Origin: Verrucomicrobiia bacterium
Lineage (GTDB): Bacteria > Verrucomicrobiota > Verrucomicrobiia > Verrucomicrobiales > Akkermansiaceae
Reading direction: 5' to 3'
Assembly: GCA_030432565.1 (NCBI GenBank)
Contig: JAUIGV010000002.1
Span: 158,082 to 222,081 of the forward strand
Length of the DNA: 64,000 bases
This document shows, in pieces, positions 8,340 through 16,597 of this stretch. The notes below the pieces were generated by a model. That model was not told where the DNA came from and ran no database searches. It worked only from the letters and a program-made list of their open reading frames with translations. Position numbers and translations under genes: made by a program. The first letter of the stretch is position 1. Each line of letters begins with the position of its first letter.

Positions 8340-9863
8340 CTATTTGCCCGGCTCCATCATCCGCCCCATGAAGAGGATGCTCCCCTTCACCCGATCACGG
8401 ATCAGGTAGAGAAATGGACGGTCGGCTTTGAAAGTGGGGGTAAAGGGCACCGACTGCGGCACCGACAAGGGCACAGACATCGCAACTGCTGTGGCGGCCG
8501 CAGCTTCGGTTCCCTTTTCGCTCACTTCGACGAAGGCTTTGTGAAGTACCTTCGTGATGTAGAGTTTCTTATCAGGATCCGTTGCGTGGCTCATCCCGTC
8601 GAAAACGGCACCCTTCTGCGAGCGCGGATCAACAAAGGCCCGGAGCATCCCCATCTTCTGCAGCGTGGCCGGTGTCTTGGCATCGCCCAAAGTGTAGTCG
8701 GTCTCGACTTTAAACTTCGGCAAAAAGACATGGACCTCTCGCTGATCCAGCTTCGCAATCCAAGCAGCAAGATTCTCGGGCGTGAGTTTTTCTTCGACTG
8801 CCGCAAGCTGCCCCGGATCATTAGGTGCGATAAGCAACATCGACAACTCATCGCCCTTGTATGGAAGGTCCAGCATGGCGAAGCCGTCCTTTCCTGGATC
8901 AGTCTGCCGCCTCTGACCGAAGTTGCTAATTTCCAAAGGTGTTGCGAAGAACGAGCCGTCGCCCTTGAAGGCCGCGTAGCTGGCCTCCTTGAGGGCGTTT
9001 GCATTCATCGTCGGCTTCATCACCTTCGTTCCATCAGCCCGGGTAAAATCACGATCTTTGGTCTTTTCGACTTTGAAGGGTTTCGCCCATTCGCCCTTGA
9101 AGTAGATAGCGTTGACCAGGACCATCCTCGTGAGATTGCTGATTGCGCCTTGGGGGATCAAATTCTTGATGCGCTTCTCGGTTTCGCCTTCGACCCAAGA
9201 GTTGATTTCCAGCCGGACCTTCTCGGATTCCCCTTTGAAGTCGACAGGAAAGGCGCCTCCGGTTTTGTAAAACTTCCCAATTTTCTCAAGGTAGTCATCC
9301 TTGAACGGATAGCTCTTCTCAACCCACAAGGCGTTGGCAATGTTCAGCTCGTATTGATCAAGCTCTGACCGAGCGGCGTTGATTTCTTCCACAAGTTTCC
9401 TCTCCTTTGGGTCCACGCGAAACCGAAATTCCCCGGGGTCGCGTTTGGACTGCAACTCCTCCAACTGCTTTTCCAGATTCGCGATCTTGGCCTTGGTTTT
9501 CGCCACAAGCGCGGGATCCTTTTCACCGTGAAAGCGCTCGTTCAAAGCGGCCATACCAGAGTGGATCGGGACCATGTTCCAGGGGGTCGTAGCATCGCCG
9601 GTCGCAGTCGATTTGGGATAGCGCAGCACCTTTCCCATCTGCATTGCGGTTTCGCCATGCGCGCCTTCGGCCGTCATCGCCAGCGCGTTCGAAATAGAGT
9701 AAGGAGAAAAGAAGAGGTTCTTTCCCTCTTTTTCTTCGGCAAGCTGCCGGTAAAGATCGCAGGCGAAGTTGGTATTGGCCTCGATCGCGGGGTTCGGTTC
9801 GGCGGCAAGGCTCGTAGCGCATACTACGAAGGCAGGAATCAGGGTTTGGAGAGTCATGTTCAT
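8340..9863 (-). CDS. Secreted inhibitory-type serpin with coiled-coil insertion
   Basis: 507 residues with a signal peptide (about 1-21) and a full serpin fold, including FFSPYSISNAL at 51-61, NAIYFKGEW, and a C-terminal FLYLIRD. The reactive-loop hinge is GTEAAAATAVAM at about 451-462, the small-residue pattern needed for loop insertion, so it should be a true suicide inhibitor of a serine or cysteine protease. Residues about 112-170 are a Lys/Glu-rich, coiled-coil-like insertion just before the conserved ELNIANALW strand. The loop after the hinge is Ser/Val/Pro-rich (SVPLSVPQSVPF) with no Arg or Lys, suggesting an elastase- or subtilisin-like target. An in-frame ATG two codons later is an alternative start. 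Confidence 0.93.
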   Translation of the reverse strand: MNMTLQTLIPAFVVCATSLAAEPNPAIEANTNFACDLYRQLAEEKEGKNLFFSPYSISNALAMTAEGAHGETAMQMGKVLRYPKSTATGDATTPWNMVPIHSGMAALNERFHGEKDPALVAKTKAKIANLEKQLEELQSKRDPGEFRFRVDPKERKLVEEINAARSELDQYELNIANALWVEKSYPFKDDYLEKIGKFYKTGGAFPVDFKGESEKVRLEINSWVEGETEKRIKNLIPQGAISNLTRMVLVNAIYFKGEWAKPFKVEKTKDRDFTRADGTKVMKPTMNANALKEASYAAFKGDGSFFATPLEISNFGQRRQTDPGKDGFAMLDLPYKGDELSMLLIAPNDPGQLAAVEEKLTPENLAAWIAKLDQREVHVFLPKFKVETDYTLGDAKTPATLQKMGMLRAFVDPRSQKGAVFDGMSHATDPDKKLYITKVLHKAFVEVSEKGTEAAAATAVAMSVPLSVPQSVPFTPTFKADRPFLYLIRDRVKGSILFMGRMMEPGK

Positions 9864-9945
9864 TCATGAAAAAGCGAGCCCGTGAGCCACTATTTTCTCA
9901 AATTGATATAATCCTTCGCCCGCAATACCGACGCCGTCAAAACCC

Positions 9946-10012
9946 ACGAATTTGCTTTTGGCGGGAGGGCTTTGAAGGTGCATTTGGACCGGAGCCGACG
10001 GGGGAGAAAGGA
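9946..10012 (+). repeat. Dispersed intergenic repeat family A, copy 4
   Basis: Contains GAATTTGCTTTTGGCGGGAG then GGCTTTGAAGG, TGCATTTGGACCGGAGC and GGGGGAGAAAGG. The best match to copy 2 in its left half. Lies between the serpin and the IS3 relic. Confidence 0.75.
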
Positions 10013-10124
10013 GATTGCATCAAGTTCCTCAACAGCAATTCCGGGGATCATGATGTCGTGGCCTGGCCCCGGAAAATTGGAGGAGTGATGACGGGAGATT
10101 TGGTGTTAAAACCAAATCGAAAAG

Positions 10125-10391
10125 ATGAATAGAAGTCGCTTTAGCGAAGAACAGAAGGTCAGCATCCTGGAAGAAATTCGGAGCGGAAAGAGTCGCAAGG
10201 AAATCTGCTCGGAAGACAATATCAGCTCTCAGAAAATTTTACTCTGGAAACGCAAGTATGGTGAGACGGACGTCAAAGAAGTCTGGAAATTAAAGGCTCT
10301 CGAAGATGAAAATACCCGGATGAAGCGCATCATCGCCGATCATGCGATGCAGATCGATATCCTGAAGGCAGTGAATTCAAAAAAGTGGTGA
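10125..10391 (+). pseudogene. IS3-family transposase OrfA, orphaned
   Basis: 88 codons with the HTH_Tnp_1 N-terminus MNRSRFSEEQKVSILEEIRS and a leucine-zipper-like second half ending DILKAVNSKKW, exactly where OrfA of IS3/IS911-type elements overlaps OrfB. No OrfB follows: the next bases reach stops within a few codons and turn into unrelated fragments. The element is therefore 3'-deleted and unable to transpose on its own. Confidence 0.85.
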
Positions 10392-10411
10392 GCGTGGCGT
10401 CAAAATGAAAG

Positions 10412-10537
10412 GTGAGGTGCACGCTAGGGGGGCAAGGGACGATCAAGGTCTTCAATGCCGGGGGACGACTCTCTAAGACTATCGAGATCGAGGCCGATGA
10501 TTCCGGTGAAGATGGCCTCATCCTGCCGTCGGCGTGA
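10412..10537 (+). pseudogene. Unidentified C-terminal gene fragment
   Basis: A 41-codon frame ending TIEIEADDSGEDGLILPSA with strongly protein-like composition. It starts right after the truncated IS3 OrfA and has no convincing start (only a GTG within non-conserved sequence). I cannot name the family. It looks like the 3' end of a gene cut by the same rearrangement. Confidence 0.35.
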
Positions 10538-10666
10538 TTTCCCGGAGCTGAGGCACAGGCGTGACCATTTTTAGGGATGAGCTTGGACTTTCGATAATAC
10601 AAACTCCACACCTGTTGCCCAAAAAAGGTTCATTTGGGGGCGTTTTCATGCCTTTTCGTTCCAAAT

Positions 10667-10701
10667 CAAAAAAAGAGCGCTCCCGGTTAGGAGAGCGCTC
10701 A
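10667..10701 (-). terminator. Rho-independent terminator of tRNA-Ser
   Basis: On the minus strand the arms GAGCGCTC (with CC/GG extension) enclose a short loop and are followed by a run of T. It lies about 25 bases beyond the encoded CCA end of the tRNA. Confidence 0.8.
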
Positions 10702-10726
10702 ATCCCTTGTGGGATAGGAAATAATA

Positions 10727-10816
10727 TGGCGGAGGGGGAGGGATTCGAACCCTCGGTAGCTTGCGCTACGTCGGTTTTCAAGACCGGTGCATTAAACCAG
10801 ACTCTGCCACCCCTCC
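10727..10816 (-). tRNA. tRNA-Ser, anticodon UGA
   Basis: The 90-base minus-strand sequence folds with acceptor GGAGGGG/CCCCTCC, D-arm GCAG, anticodon loop CTTGAAA (anticodon TGA, reading UCA), a long variable arm (GTAGCGCAAGCTAC) typical of class II serine tRNAs, and T-arm GAGGGTTCGAATCCCTC. The discriminator base is G and CCA is encoded. A terminator follows. Confidence 0.97.
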
Positions 10817-10887
10817 GCGTTGGCGCGACTTTCAGGAAAGACTCGGATATTGGCAAGTCACAATCTTTGAAAAGTTGGTTTTTCTAA

Positions 10888-11096
10888 ATCGAGGCCGGGA
10901 TCCTGAAGGAGCTTGGCGCTGTCCCGGAAGTGGCGTTCACCTCCAAGGTTCGAAATGAAGACGCGGACGATTTGGAGGGCCCGTCATGATTGCCGGTCAG
11001 ATTTTTGGGCTTCCCAATGGGCGCTGCGTCCTCAAGCCCACAATGATTGGAAGCGATCCTGCGATTCGGTTCGCCTCGAGACAGCCCGTCCAAAAG
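10888..11096 (+). pseudogene. Two overlapping gene fragments upstream of the tRNA
   Basis: Frame 10888-10989 encodes the start-less tail IEAGILKELGAVPEVAFTSK then VRNEDADD and ends at a TGA. The next frame starts in the ATGA overlap at 10986 and reads MIAGQIFGLPNGRCVLKPTM before running into the antisense of the eboE 3' end. The ATGA junction is what one expects from a real operon, so these look like the end of one gene and the beginning of another, both truncated. Families not recognised. Confidence 0.35.
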
Positions 11097-12221
11097 TCAG
11101 CGGGTGCGGACCCATTCGTATTCGGCGCTGATTTGATCGGTCAGCGGTTTTTGGAGCTGATCGGGAAGGACTCCCCAGGTGTAGGTTTCGATTTCGAGGT
11201 GCGGACAGGTCTCGGGATGTTTCTTGAGGTAGGCGAGCGCGGCTTCGGCGTGATCGAGGGTCGAGGCGAGGGGCGCAAGGGGTTCGGAGTAAAGTGGAAC
11301 GTGGAAATGGATCCGGCCTTCGGTCGCTGCGGTGATGCCGTCGAAGTCGGGAAGATCTTTGAAGCGGGTGAGTGGATCGGTGTTGAGAATAACCTGGTGG
11401 AGATAGGTCGGTTCGTCAAACTGACGGATGGCTTCGAGGGACTCGGGGTTTTGCGGGTCGAAGGAAAGGGCGTTTGAAAGGTGGATTTTTGAGATCCGAA
11501 GGCCTGCGTCGGTGAGAGTCTTGAGCGATTGGTGGCAGTCGTCGAACTCGAGCGCGAAGTGGCATGTGTCGTAGTTGATGCCGATATGTTTTTTGACCGG
11601 ATCGGAATCGAGGTCCTGTCCGGCACACCAGGCGAAAAAGCGTTCGAAAAAAGCGAGGGTTTCCCGGGTGTTTTCGAAGTGGCCCAGTGGTTCGGGTTCG
11701 AGGCCGAGGTGAAGGTCCTTGCCGGTAGTTTCAGCGAGGGATGCGATGGTGAGGGCGCAGGAGTATAGGTTGGCGAAGATGAGGGTTTCATCCGCTTCAA
11801 ATTCTTTGAAGGAACCCGGGAGGGTGGAGACGGAGCCGCCAGATTCGGTTGGGCAAATGCGGGCAATAATGGAGAAGAGTTGTTCTGTATAAACGAGACG
11901 GTCAGGCTGGGTCCAGTCGGGCTTGTAAACGTTTTCCTTCACCCGGGTGTCGTGAAAGGCGCCATACGGAAAGCCGTTAATGGTGAAAACGTAGCAGTTT
12001 TCCTGGTCGAGCCAGGCTTCGAAGTGGTCGAGATGACGGTCTTCGAGAAGTTCGAGGGCGGCTTGGGCCGAGAGGCGCAGGCCAATCGCGAATTTTTCGC
12101 CGGAAGCGACGCGGTCTCGCACGGCCAGGACATCGGTTTTGAGAACGTGGAAGGTCTCGTCCCAGCTCTCAGCGGGATGGATGTTGGTGCAGTAGGCGAG
12201 GTGGTGGCTTTCGAACTTCAC
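11097..12221 (-). CDS. eboE: EboE-like TIM-barrel protein
   Basis: About 374 residues of the xylose-isomerase-like TIM-barrel family known as EboE in the ebo (eustigmatophyte/cyanobacterial metabolite traffic) clusters. The family's diagnostic opening is present: HHLAYCTNIHPAESW, then KFAIGLRLSAQAALELL, YVFTINGFPYGAFH and a PGSFKEF segment. Metal-type residues occur in GLEPEPLGHFEN and YDTCHFALEFDD. The GTG at 12221 is chosen because homology starts right after it; upstream codons belong to the neighbouring gene. It is the last gene of the minus-strand cluster. Family function is unproven; scytonemin and other ebo systems implicate it in transport of a product to the periplasm. Confidence 0.85.
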   Translation of the reverse strand: MKFESHHLAYCTNIHPAESWDETFHVLKTDVLAVRDRVASGEKFAIGLRLSAQAALELLEDRHLDHFEAWLDQENCYVFTINGFPYGAFHDTRVKENVYKPDWTQPDRLVYTEQLFSIIARICPTESGGSVSTLPGSFKEFEADETLIFANLYSCALTIASLAETTGKDLHLGLEPEPLGHFENTRETLAFFERFFAWCAGQDLDSDPVKKHIGINYDTCHFALEFDDCHQSLKTLTDAGLRISKIHLSNALSFDPQNPESLEAIRQFDEPTYLHQVILNTDPLTRFKDLPDFDGITAATEGRIHFHVPLYSEPLAPLASTLDHAEAALAYLKKHPETCPHLEIETYTWGVLPDQLQKPLTDQISAEYEWVRTR

Positions 12222-12259
12222 CCCCGCTTCATAGCGATGGTGGCCATGGTCGCAAGGAT

Positions 12260-13102
12260 TTACCTTTGGATTGCCACGACGCGGTAAAACCGGAAGTTGT
12301 TTGCGAGGGGATAAGAGCGCGTGATGGGGGTGCTGGTGCCGTTGCGAGTTTCGACGGTGGTCCACCCGGGGGCGGAGAGGTCGGAGGTCCCTTCGATCCG
12401 GTAGCGGAAGCGGATATCGCTCAGCCAGGTCAGGGAGATGGAGTTGTTGCTGATGACACTCGAAACCATGGGTGCGATGGGTGGCAGGAGTTCGTCTTTT
12501 TCAAAGAGAATCTCAAAGGAGCTCGGCTCGAGGGTGAAGCCAAGGTTGTTCCCGGTGCCGTTGGAGACTGTTCCGGTGGCTGTGGAGAGCGCTGACGGAT
12601 CAATCGCCGACGGAGCGATACCGGAGCCAAGAAAGGTGTTGTTCGTCCCTCGCAGGGAGAGTTCCAAGCGGGCAGGCTCTTCGGCAATCCTGAATGGAAA
12701 TTTAGGGAAGGTGCCGTTGTCAGAGGTGTCAATGGTAAGGTCAACGACCTCGGCGCCGGGGTAGTTGAAGGTAAAGGTGTGGAAGGTTGTGGGAGCGTTT
12801 GGGGAAGCGGATTCGACAAAGCCTTCCCACTCGAAGTTTCCCACGGTGAGGATAATCCCGAGCTTGATGTTTGTCCGGAAATCATCTTCGAACCGTCCCG
12901 GGAATGGTAGGTTGACCCGGTTTTGCGGGATTGCGGCGTCGTCGTAAGTGACCCTGATTGTTAGTGGCGTACCGGCTGGTAGATCCTCTCGAAGCAAGAC
13001 ACCGTTGCCTTCGTCGAGGGAGCCGGAGGCTTTCCAGACGACGATTTCTCCCGGTGCAGCAAGTGAAAGGGCGAGAAATCCTACAGCTTGAAGTTTGGAC
13101 AC
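12260..13102 (-). CDS. Secreted protein with C-terminal fibronectin-like tail
   Basis: 280 residues from a GTG start that overlaps the 3' end of the EboB-like gene by 22 bases. Residues 1-18 form a signal peptide. The middle is beta-rich with Thr/Asn/Gly patterns (IRVTYDDAAIPQNRVN and DLTIDTSDNGTF). The last 65 residues (ISLTWLSDIRFRYRIEGTSD to FRFYRVV) resemble the cell-surface or sorting tails common in Verrucomicrobiota secreted proteins. I do not recognise the main domain. Its position between eboB and eboE is unusual and could be an insertion into the cluster. Confidence 0.65.
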   Translation of the reverse strand: MSKLQAVGFLALSLAAPGEIVVWKASGSLDEGNGVLLREDLPAGTPLTIRVTYDDAAIPQNRVNLPFPGRFEDDFRTNIKLGIILTVGNFEWEGFVESASPNAPTTFHTFTFNYPGAEVVDLTIDTSDNGTFPKFPFRIAEEPARLELSLRGTNNTFLGSGIAPSAIDPSALSTATGTVSNGTGNNLGFTLEPSSFEILFEKDELLPPIAPMVSSVISNNSISLTWLSDIRFRYRIEGTSDLSAPGWTTVETRNGTSTPITRSYPLANNFRFYRVVAIQR

Positions 13103-13878
13103 TGCGAGAGGAAGTTTTTGGGGTTCTCGAAGATGACCTTGTCGATGATCCCGGGGGGATGCTGGCGCTTTTTCATTTCGAGGGCCGTCTTAATCACGGC
13201 GAGAGGATCGGAGATTCCCCAGTCGCAGGCGGAATTCATCCAGATATTTTCCATGCCGAAGGTTTCAAGAATGTCGATGGCCCGGGCAGGGGAGCATTTG
13301 GACTCGGGGTAAAGGGTCATGCCGGCCCAGTAGCCTTGATCGAGGACGAGGGGCGCGGTGTGCTCTTCGACGTGGTCGATGATGACGCGGCTCCGGTCAA
13401 CATTGGCATTTTCGAGCGCATCGAGGATGAGGCGGGTGCCTTTTAATTTATCCTCGAGGTGGGGAGTGTGGATGAGGATGGCCTGATCATATTTTTTTGC
13501 GAGTTCCACGTGCTCTTCGAAGATCGCGAGCTCGTTTTTGGTGTTTTTGTTGAGGCCGATCTCGCCGATGCCAAGCACGGTGGGCTTGTCGATGAAGTCA
13601 GGGATGAGGGCCATGACTTCGCGGGCGAAGACGGGATCCTCGGCTTCCTTGGGATTGATGCAGAGCCAGCAAAAGTGCTTGATGCCGAACTTCGCGGCAC
13701 GGGCGGGTTCGTATTCGGTGAGCTGGCGGTAGTAATCGTAAAATCCCTGCGGGGATGCGCGGTCGAATCCGGCCCAGAACGCGGGTTCACAGAGGGCTTC
13801 GCAGCCAACCTGGGCGATGGCCTGATAGTCAGCGGTGGTGCGGCTGACCATGTGGGCGTGAGGCTCGATGTATCTCAT
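13081..13878 (-). CDS. eboB: EboB-like TatD-family hydrolase
   Basis: 265-residue metal-dependent hydrolase. The N-terminus YIEPHAHMVSRTTADYQAIA is the EboB version of the TatD HxH motif. Further ligands are in LGIGEIGLNKNTKNE, ILIHTPH, VIIDHVEEH and NSACDWGISDP. It aligns along the whole length of EboB proteins, not ordinary TatD DNases, by the ALCEPAFWAG and FGIKHFCWL blocks. The start overlaps the upstream small gene as ATGA, so translation is coupled. With EboE two genes downstream this supports an Ebo-like pathway; EboA, EboC, EboD and EboF are not in the window. Confidence 0.88.
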   Translation of the reverse strand: MRYIEPHAHMVSRTTADYQAIAQVGCEALCEPAFWAGFDRASPQGFYDYYRQLTEYEPARAAKFGIKHFCWLCINPKEAEDPVFAREVMALIPDFIDKPTVLGIGEIGLNKNTKNELAIFEEHVELAKKYDQAILIHTPHLEDKLKGTRLILDALENANVDRSRVIIDHVEEHTAPLVLDQGYWAGMTLYPESKCSPARAIDILETFGMENIWMNSACDWGISDPLAVIKTALEMKKRQHPPGIIDKVIFENPKNFLSQCPNFKL

Positions 13879-14156
13879 GATTCCACCTCCTCTTTATGCG
13901 CGCCATAGGCAAACTGGATTCCGGCGGATTCGGCAGGTTCGGTGGAATGGTCTGAGAACGCGAGGTGCACGGCTTGGGCCCGGGTGGTGCCCTCCGGAGG
14001 GTTCTGCATGGCCTGAAGAGCTTTCATGAATGCCGGGTGCCGAAAGTCGGCCTCCCCCTCGTGGCGATCGACGCGATCGAGAAAGGAGGCGATTTCAAGA
14101 AGCTTGAATCGCGCGTCCATGAAGTAGAGATCCTGGATTTCTTGCTTCGTCGGCAT
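13875..14156 (-). CDS. Small conserved protein coupled to EboB-like hydrolase
   Basis: 93 residues, soluble, rich in Ala, Glu and aromatic residues. Opens MPTKQEIQDLYFMDARFKLL and contains ASFLDRVDRHEGEADFRHPAF. No known catalytic motif is visible. It overlaps the EboB start by four bases, so the two proteins are probably made together and may form a complex. I infer from position that it replaces or supplements EboA, but there is no sequence support for homology to EboA. Confidence 0.75.
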   Translation of the reverse strand: MPTKQEIQDLYFMDARFKLLEIASFLDRVDRHEGEADFRHPAFMKALQAMQNPPEGTTRAQAVHLAFSDHSTEPAESAGIQFAYGAHKEEVES

Positions 14157-14179
14157 ACGGAAAGATAGTTGGGATTCGC

Positions 14180-14542
14180 TTATTTCGCAACGCCGGTCTC
14201 GCGGGCGAAGAACTCCGGGTTGAGATCGGCGAGCGGTTCGCGGAGTTTGTCGAGTTCTTCGGCCGGACCGTGAAGCTCGAGGCGGAAGAGCTCGGAAAAA
14301 GTGAGGGCTTCTTCGATGCAGGAACCGACGTTTTCGAGGTGTGCCAGGACGCCGGCGGCGCCAACGTAGGCTTCGCGGCAGAAAACGACGTCACCATTGA
14401 TCGAGAAGTCGTAATAAAGGCAGGTTTCTTCGGTGCCGGTGCGGGCCACGAATTCCTTCATCGTTTTCTTAAAGGCTTCGAGTTTGCCCTCCTCGACTTT
14501 GAAGTAGGGATGAATGCTGACGGCTTGAGAAAGTGAACTCAT
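14180..14542 (-). CDS. Dimeric alpha-beta barrel (antibiotic monooxygenase-like) protein
   Basis: 120 residues with the ferredoxin-like pattern of the ABM/dimeric alpha-beta barrel superfamily: SIHPYFKVEEGKLEAFKKTM (strand plus helix), then ETCLYYDFSINGDVVFCREAY and GVLAHLENVG. These proteins can be heme-degrading enzymes, cofactor-free oxygenases or ligand carriers; nothing here distinguishes them. It lies 23 bases upstream of the 93-residue gene and is probably in the same operon. Confidence 0.7.
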   Translation of the reverse strand: MSSLSQAVSIHPYFKVEEGKLEAFKKTMKEFVARTGTEETCLYYDFSINGDVVFCREAYVGAAGVLAHLENVGSCIEEALTFSELFRLELHGPAEELDKLREPLADLNPEFFARETGVAK

Positions 14543-14653
14543 GGGGAGAGTGTGCAGATTGAATGAAGAAGAGTGAAGGGTGAATTTGCGGAGCTTGAAT
14601 GATAGGTTTTTGGTGTGCTTTGGTCCGGATTTCAGGTCGGCGGGTTATTCGGG

Positions 14654-16492
14654 CTATTGACCAAGCTCTGTCGCGATGGGGATGCGGGTGTGGGCGGTTT
14701 TGGGATCTCCGAGAGCGATGGCGTTTTTTGGAAGGGGGGACTCCTTCGGAATGGTGGTGAGGACGAGGGAGCGGTTGGGGGAGAGTTTGAGTCGCAGTTG
14801 GTGCGCAAGCCGCCCCATGGACCAGCGGGCGTTGATTTCACTGACGGGATGCCAGGTGAGGCCTTCCGGGGTGCGGTGGAGAAAGGAATCGATGCAGACC
14901 GGGCCGTGATAATCGTGGGATTCGAGGAGTTGTTGGAGGGCACTTCGGATCTCTTTTTTTGCGGCGGGGAGGACTTCGTTCGCGATGAGGCGGGCGTGTT
15001 CCGGGGGCAGCCCGCTGGCGGGTTTGGGTGCCGAGGTGGAGGAGATCCATTGTCCTGAGGAGCTTACTTTCTGGTGGCAGACCCCGAGGAAGCGCAGGCC
15101 GCCTTGGTCGGCCGGATTGGCTTGATAGAGGAGGGAAAATTCCCGCTCCTTGTTGAGCCAGGGTTCGATGAGGTATTCTCCCTTGATGGATGGGATTTGC
15201 CCGGGGGCGAATTTGAGCAGGCCCCGTCCGGCGGAGCCGAGCACAGGTTTTGCGAGCCAGTTGGAGACGGGGTGGGCTGCGATGAAGGTCTCGATTTCTG
15301 CGGGATTGCGGCAAACCTGGGCGGGGATTGTGTGGCCGAGAAGAGTGCGGAGTTTGAGGCCGAGTTTTTTTGAAAGGAGGTCGGGATTTGGAGTTCCCCA
15401 CGGTTGTTCCTGTCTGATTTTTCGGTTATCGTGAACTTCCTTGAATCCGGAGAGAGGTGAGACTTCGGGGAAGATGAGGTTGTGCTGCGCGAGAGATTCG
15501 CGGTGTTCGTCGCGGGGCGGATTGCGGAGGAGGACGAGATCGTCAGAGGAGGGAGCGGCGAGGGCGAAGGCATATTCCAAATCTGCAGCCAGTTGCTCAA
15601 GGCGTTTGGGCGGAGTCCAGTTCCTGGAACCGGAGGCAAGTTCGACATCGGGATTGAACCAGTAGAGGTCGGGGCTGCGACCCCGAGAGGCCTGGTAGCG
15701 TTTGATTGAGGCGATGAAGTGCTCGTCCATTCCGGCCTTGCGCCGGCCTTCTGCGTTGAAGGGTGCCATACCTTTGGCGCGGATGGGGGAAAGCGGGAAG
15801 TGGAGTTGAGTGTGCCAGGCGTCCCAATCGGATTGGGCATTTTGTTTCCAGCGCCGCAGCCATTTCAGGCCGTAGCCGACATGGGCGATCTCGTCTTTGT
15901 AGATTTTTGCGAGGAGGTCGGCTGATTTTTGATCACCGGCTTGTGCGAGAACCTGCGAGTAGTGTTTGGCGTAATCGAGGTTGGCTTGCTCGAAGGTCAG
16001 CGAGAGGCGGGAGACATAATCAAGCGGGCTTTCCATCGAGGAAATGTGCGACCAGATCATGGGGCTGAGGTGATAGTCGCCAAACTTCAGCCCGCATTCT
16101 CCCATGCGTTCGAGATACCAACGGGTGTGATTTTGTTCTTCCTGGAGAGTTCGCAGGACCCCCTTGCGAAAGGAATCGGGAGCGTCCGGGAATTTGAGGA
16201 GAGCGAGCGCCATGAGCTCGACAGCAAGGAGTTCGTGGTTGGCGAAGAAGTGGAGGAGAATGCCGCGTTGTTCTTCGTCGTGGATTTGATCGGCGGAAGG
16301 AAAAGGCGATTTGCCGTGATTGGCCCGGGGCTTGAGGTGATCGGGGCGACCGGGGAGCGCTGGCGCAGTGAATCCACCCCGGCGCGGAGGATCGAGGGTC
16401 AGGGAGGCGGGGGCATGGGTGAGTTTGTCCTCCAGTGAGGTGGACATCAGGACGCGCTCGGCGAACTCGGAGACGGTGTGCGGTGGGGTCAT
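14654..16492 (-). CDS. DUF455 ferritin-like domain fused to an ATP-grasp-type domain
   Basis: 612 residues in two parts. Residues about 65-260 are DUF455, a ferritin-like di-iron fold: EEQRGILLHFFANHELLAVE, LQEEQNHTRWYLERM, FEQANLDYAKHYSQV and KDEIAHVGYGLKWL provide the paired Glu/His ligands. Residues about 330-600 look like an ATP-grasp ligase: KPVLGSAGRGLLKF (phosphate-binding region), EYLIEPWLNKEREFSLLY, and EINARWSMGRLAH, the E-x-N metal site. Together they suggest oxidation and ATP-dependent ligation on one substrate, an inference only. ATG at 16492 is preferred over a TTG four codons earlier. First gene of the Ebo-like operon. Confidence 0.82.
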   Translation of the reverse strand: MTPPHTVSEFAERVLMSTSLEDKLTHAPASLTLDPPRRGGFTAPALPGRPDHLKPRANHGKSPFPSADQIHDEEQRGILLHFFANHELLAVELMALALLKFPDAPDSFRKGVLRTLQEEQNHTRWYLERMGECGLKFGDYHLSPMIWSHISSMESPLDYVSRLSLTFEQANLDYAKHYSQVLAQAGDQKSADLLAKIYKDEIAHVGYGLKWLRRWKQNAQSDWDAWHTQLHFPLSPIRAKGMAPFNAEGRRKAGMDEHFIASIKRYQASRGRSPDLYWFNPDVELASGSRNWTPPKRLEQLAADLEYAFALAAPSSDDLVLLRNPPRDEHRESLAQHNLIFPEVSPLSGFKEVHDNRKIRQEQPWGTPNPDLLSKKLGLKLRTLLGHTIPAQVCRNPAEIETFIAAHPVSNWLAKPVLGSAGRGLLKFAPGQIPSIKGEYLIEPWLNKEREFSLLYQANPADQGGLRFLGVCHQKVSSSGQWISSTSAPKPASGLPPEHARLIANEVLPAAKKEIRSALQQLLESHDYHGPVCIDSFLHRTPEGLTWHPVSEINARWSMGRLAHQLRLKLSPNRSLVLTTIPKESPLPKNAIALGDPKTAHTRIPIATELGQ

Positions 16493-16597
16493 TCCGTTTG
16501 GCAAGAGATCGTTTGAATCCGGCTCTCTGCAAAGAAAAATCCGTGGAAGGGTTCAGCTGGAATAAATCTTCATCTGTGTCAGTATGTTCCCAGCAGC

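Noticed and set aside
10561..10887. 108-codon frame containing AEGEGFEPSVACATSVFKTG
   Set aside because: This is the well-known spurious translation of the antisense strand of a serine tRNA.
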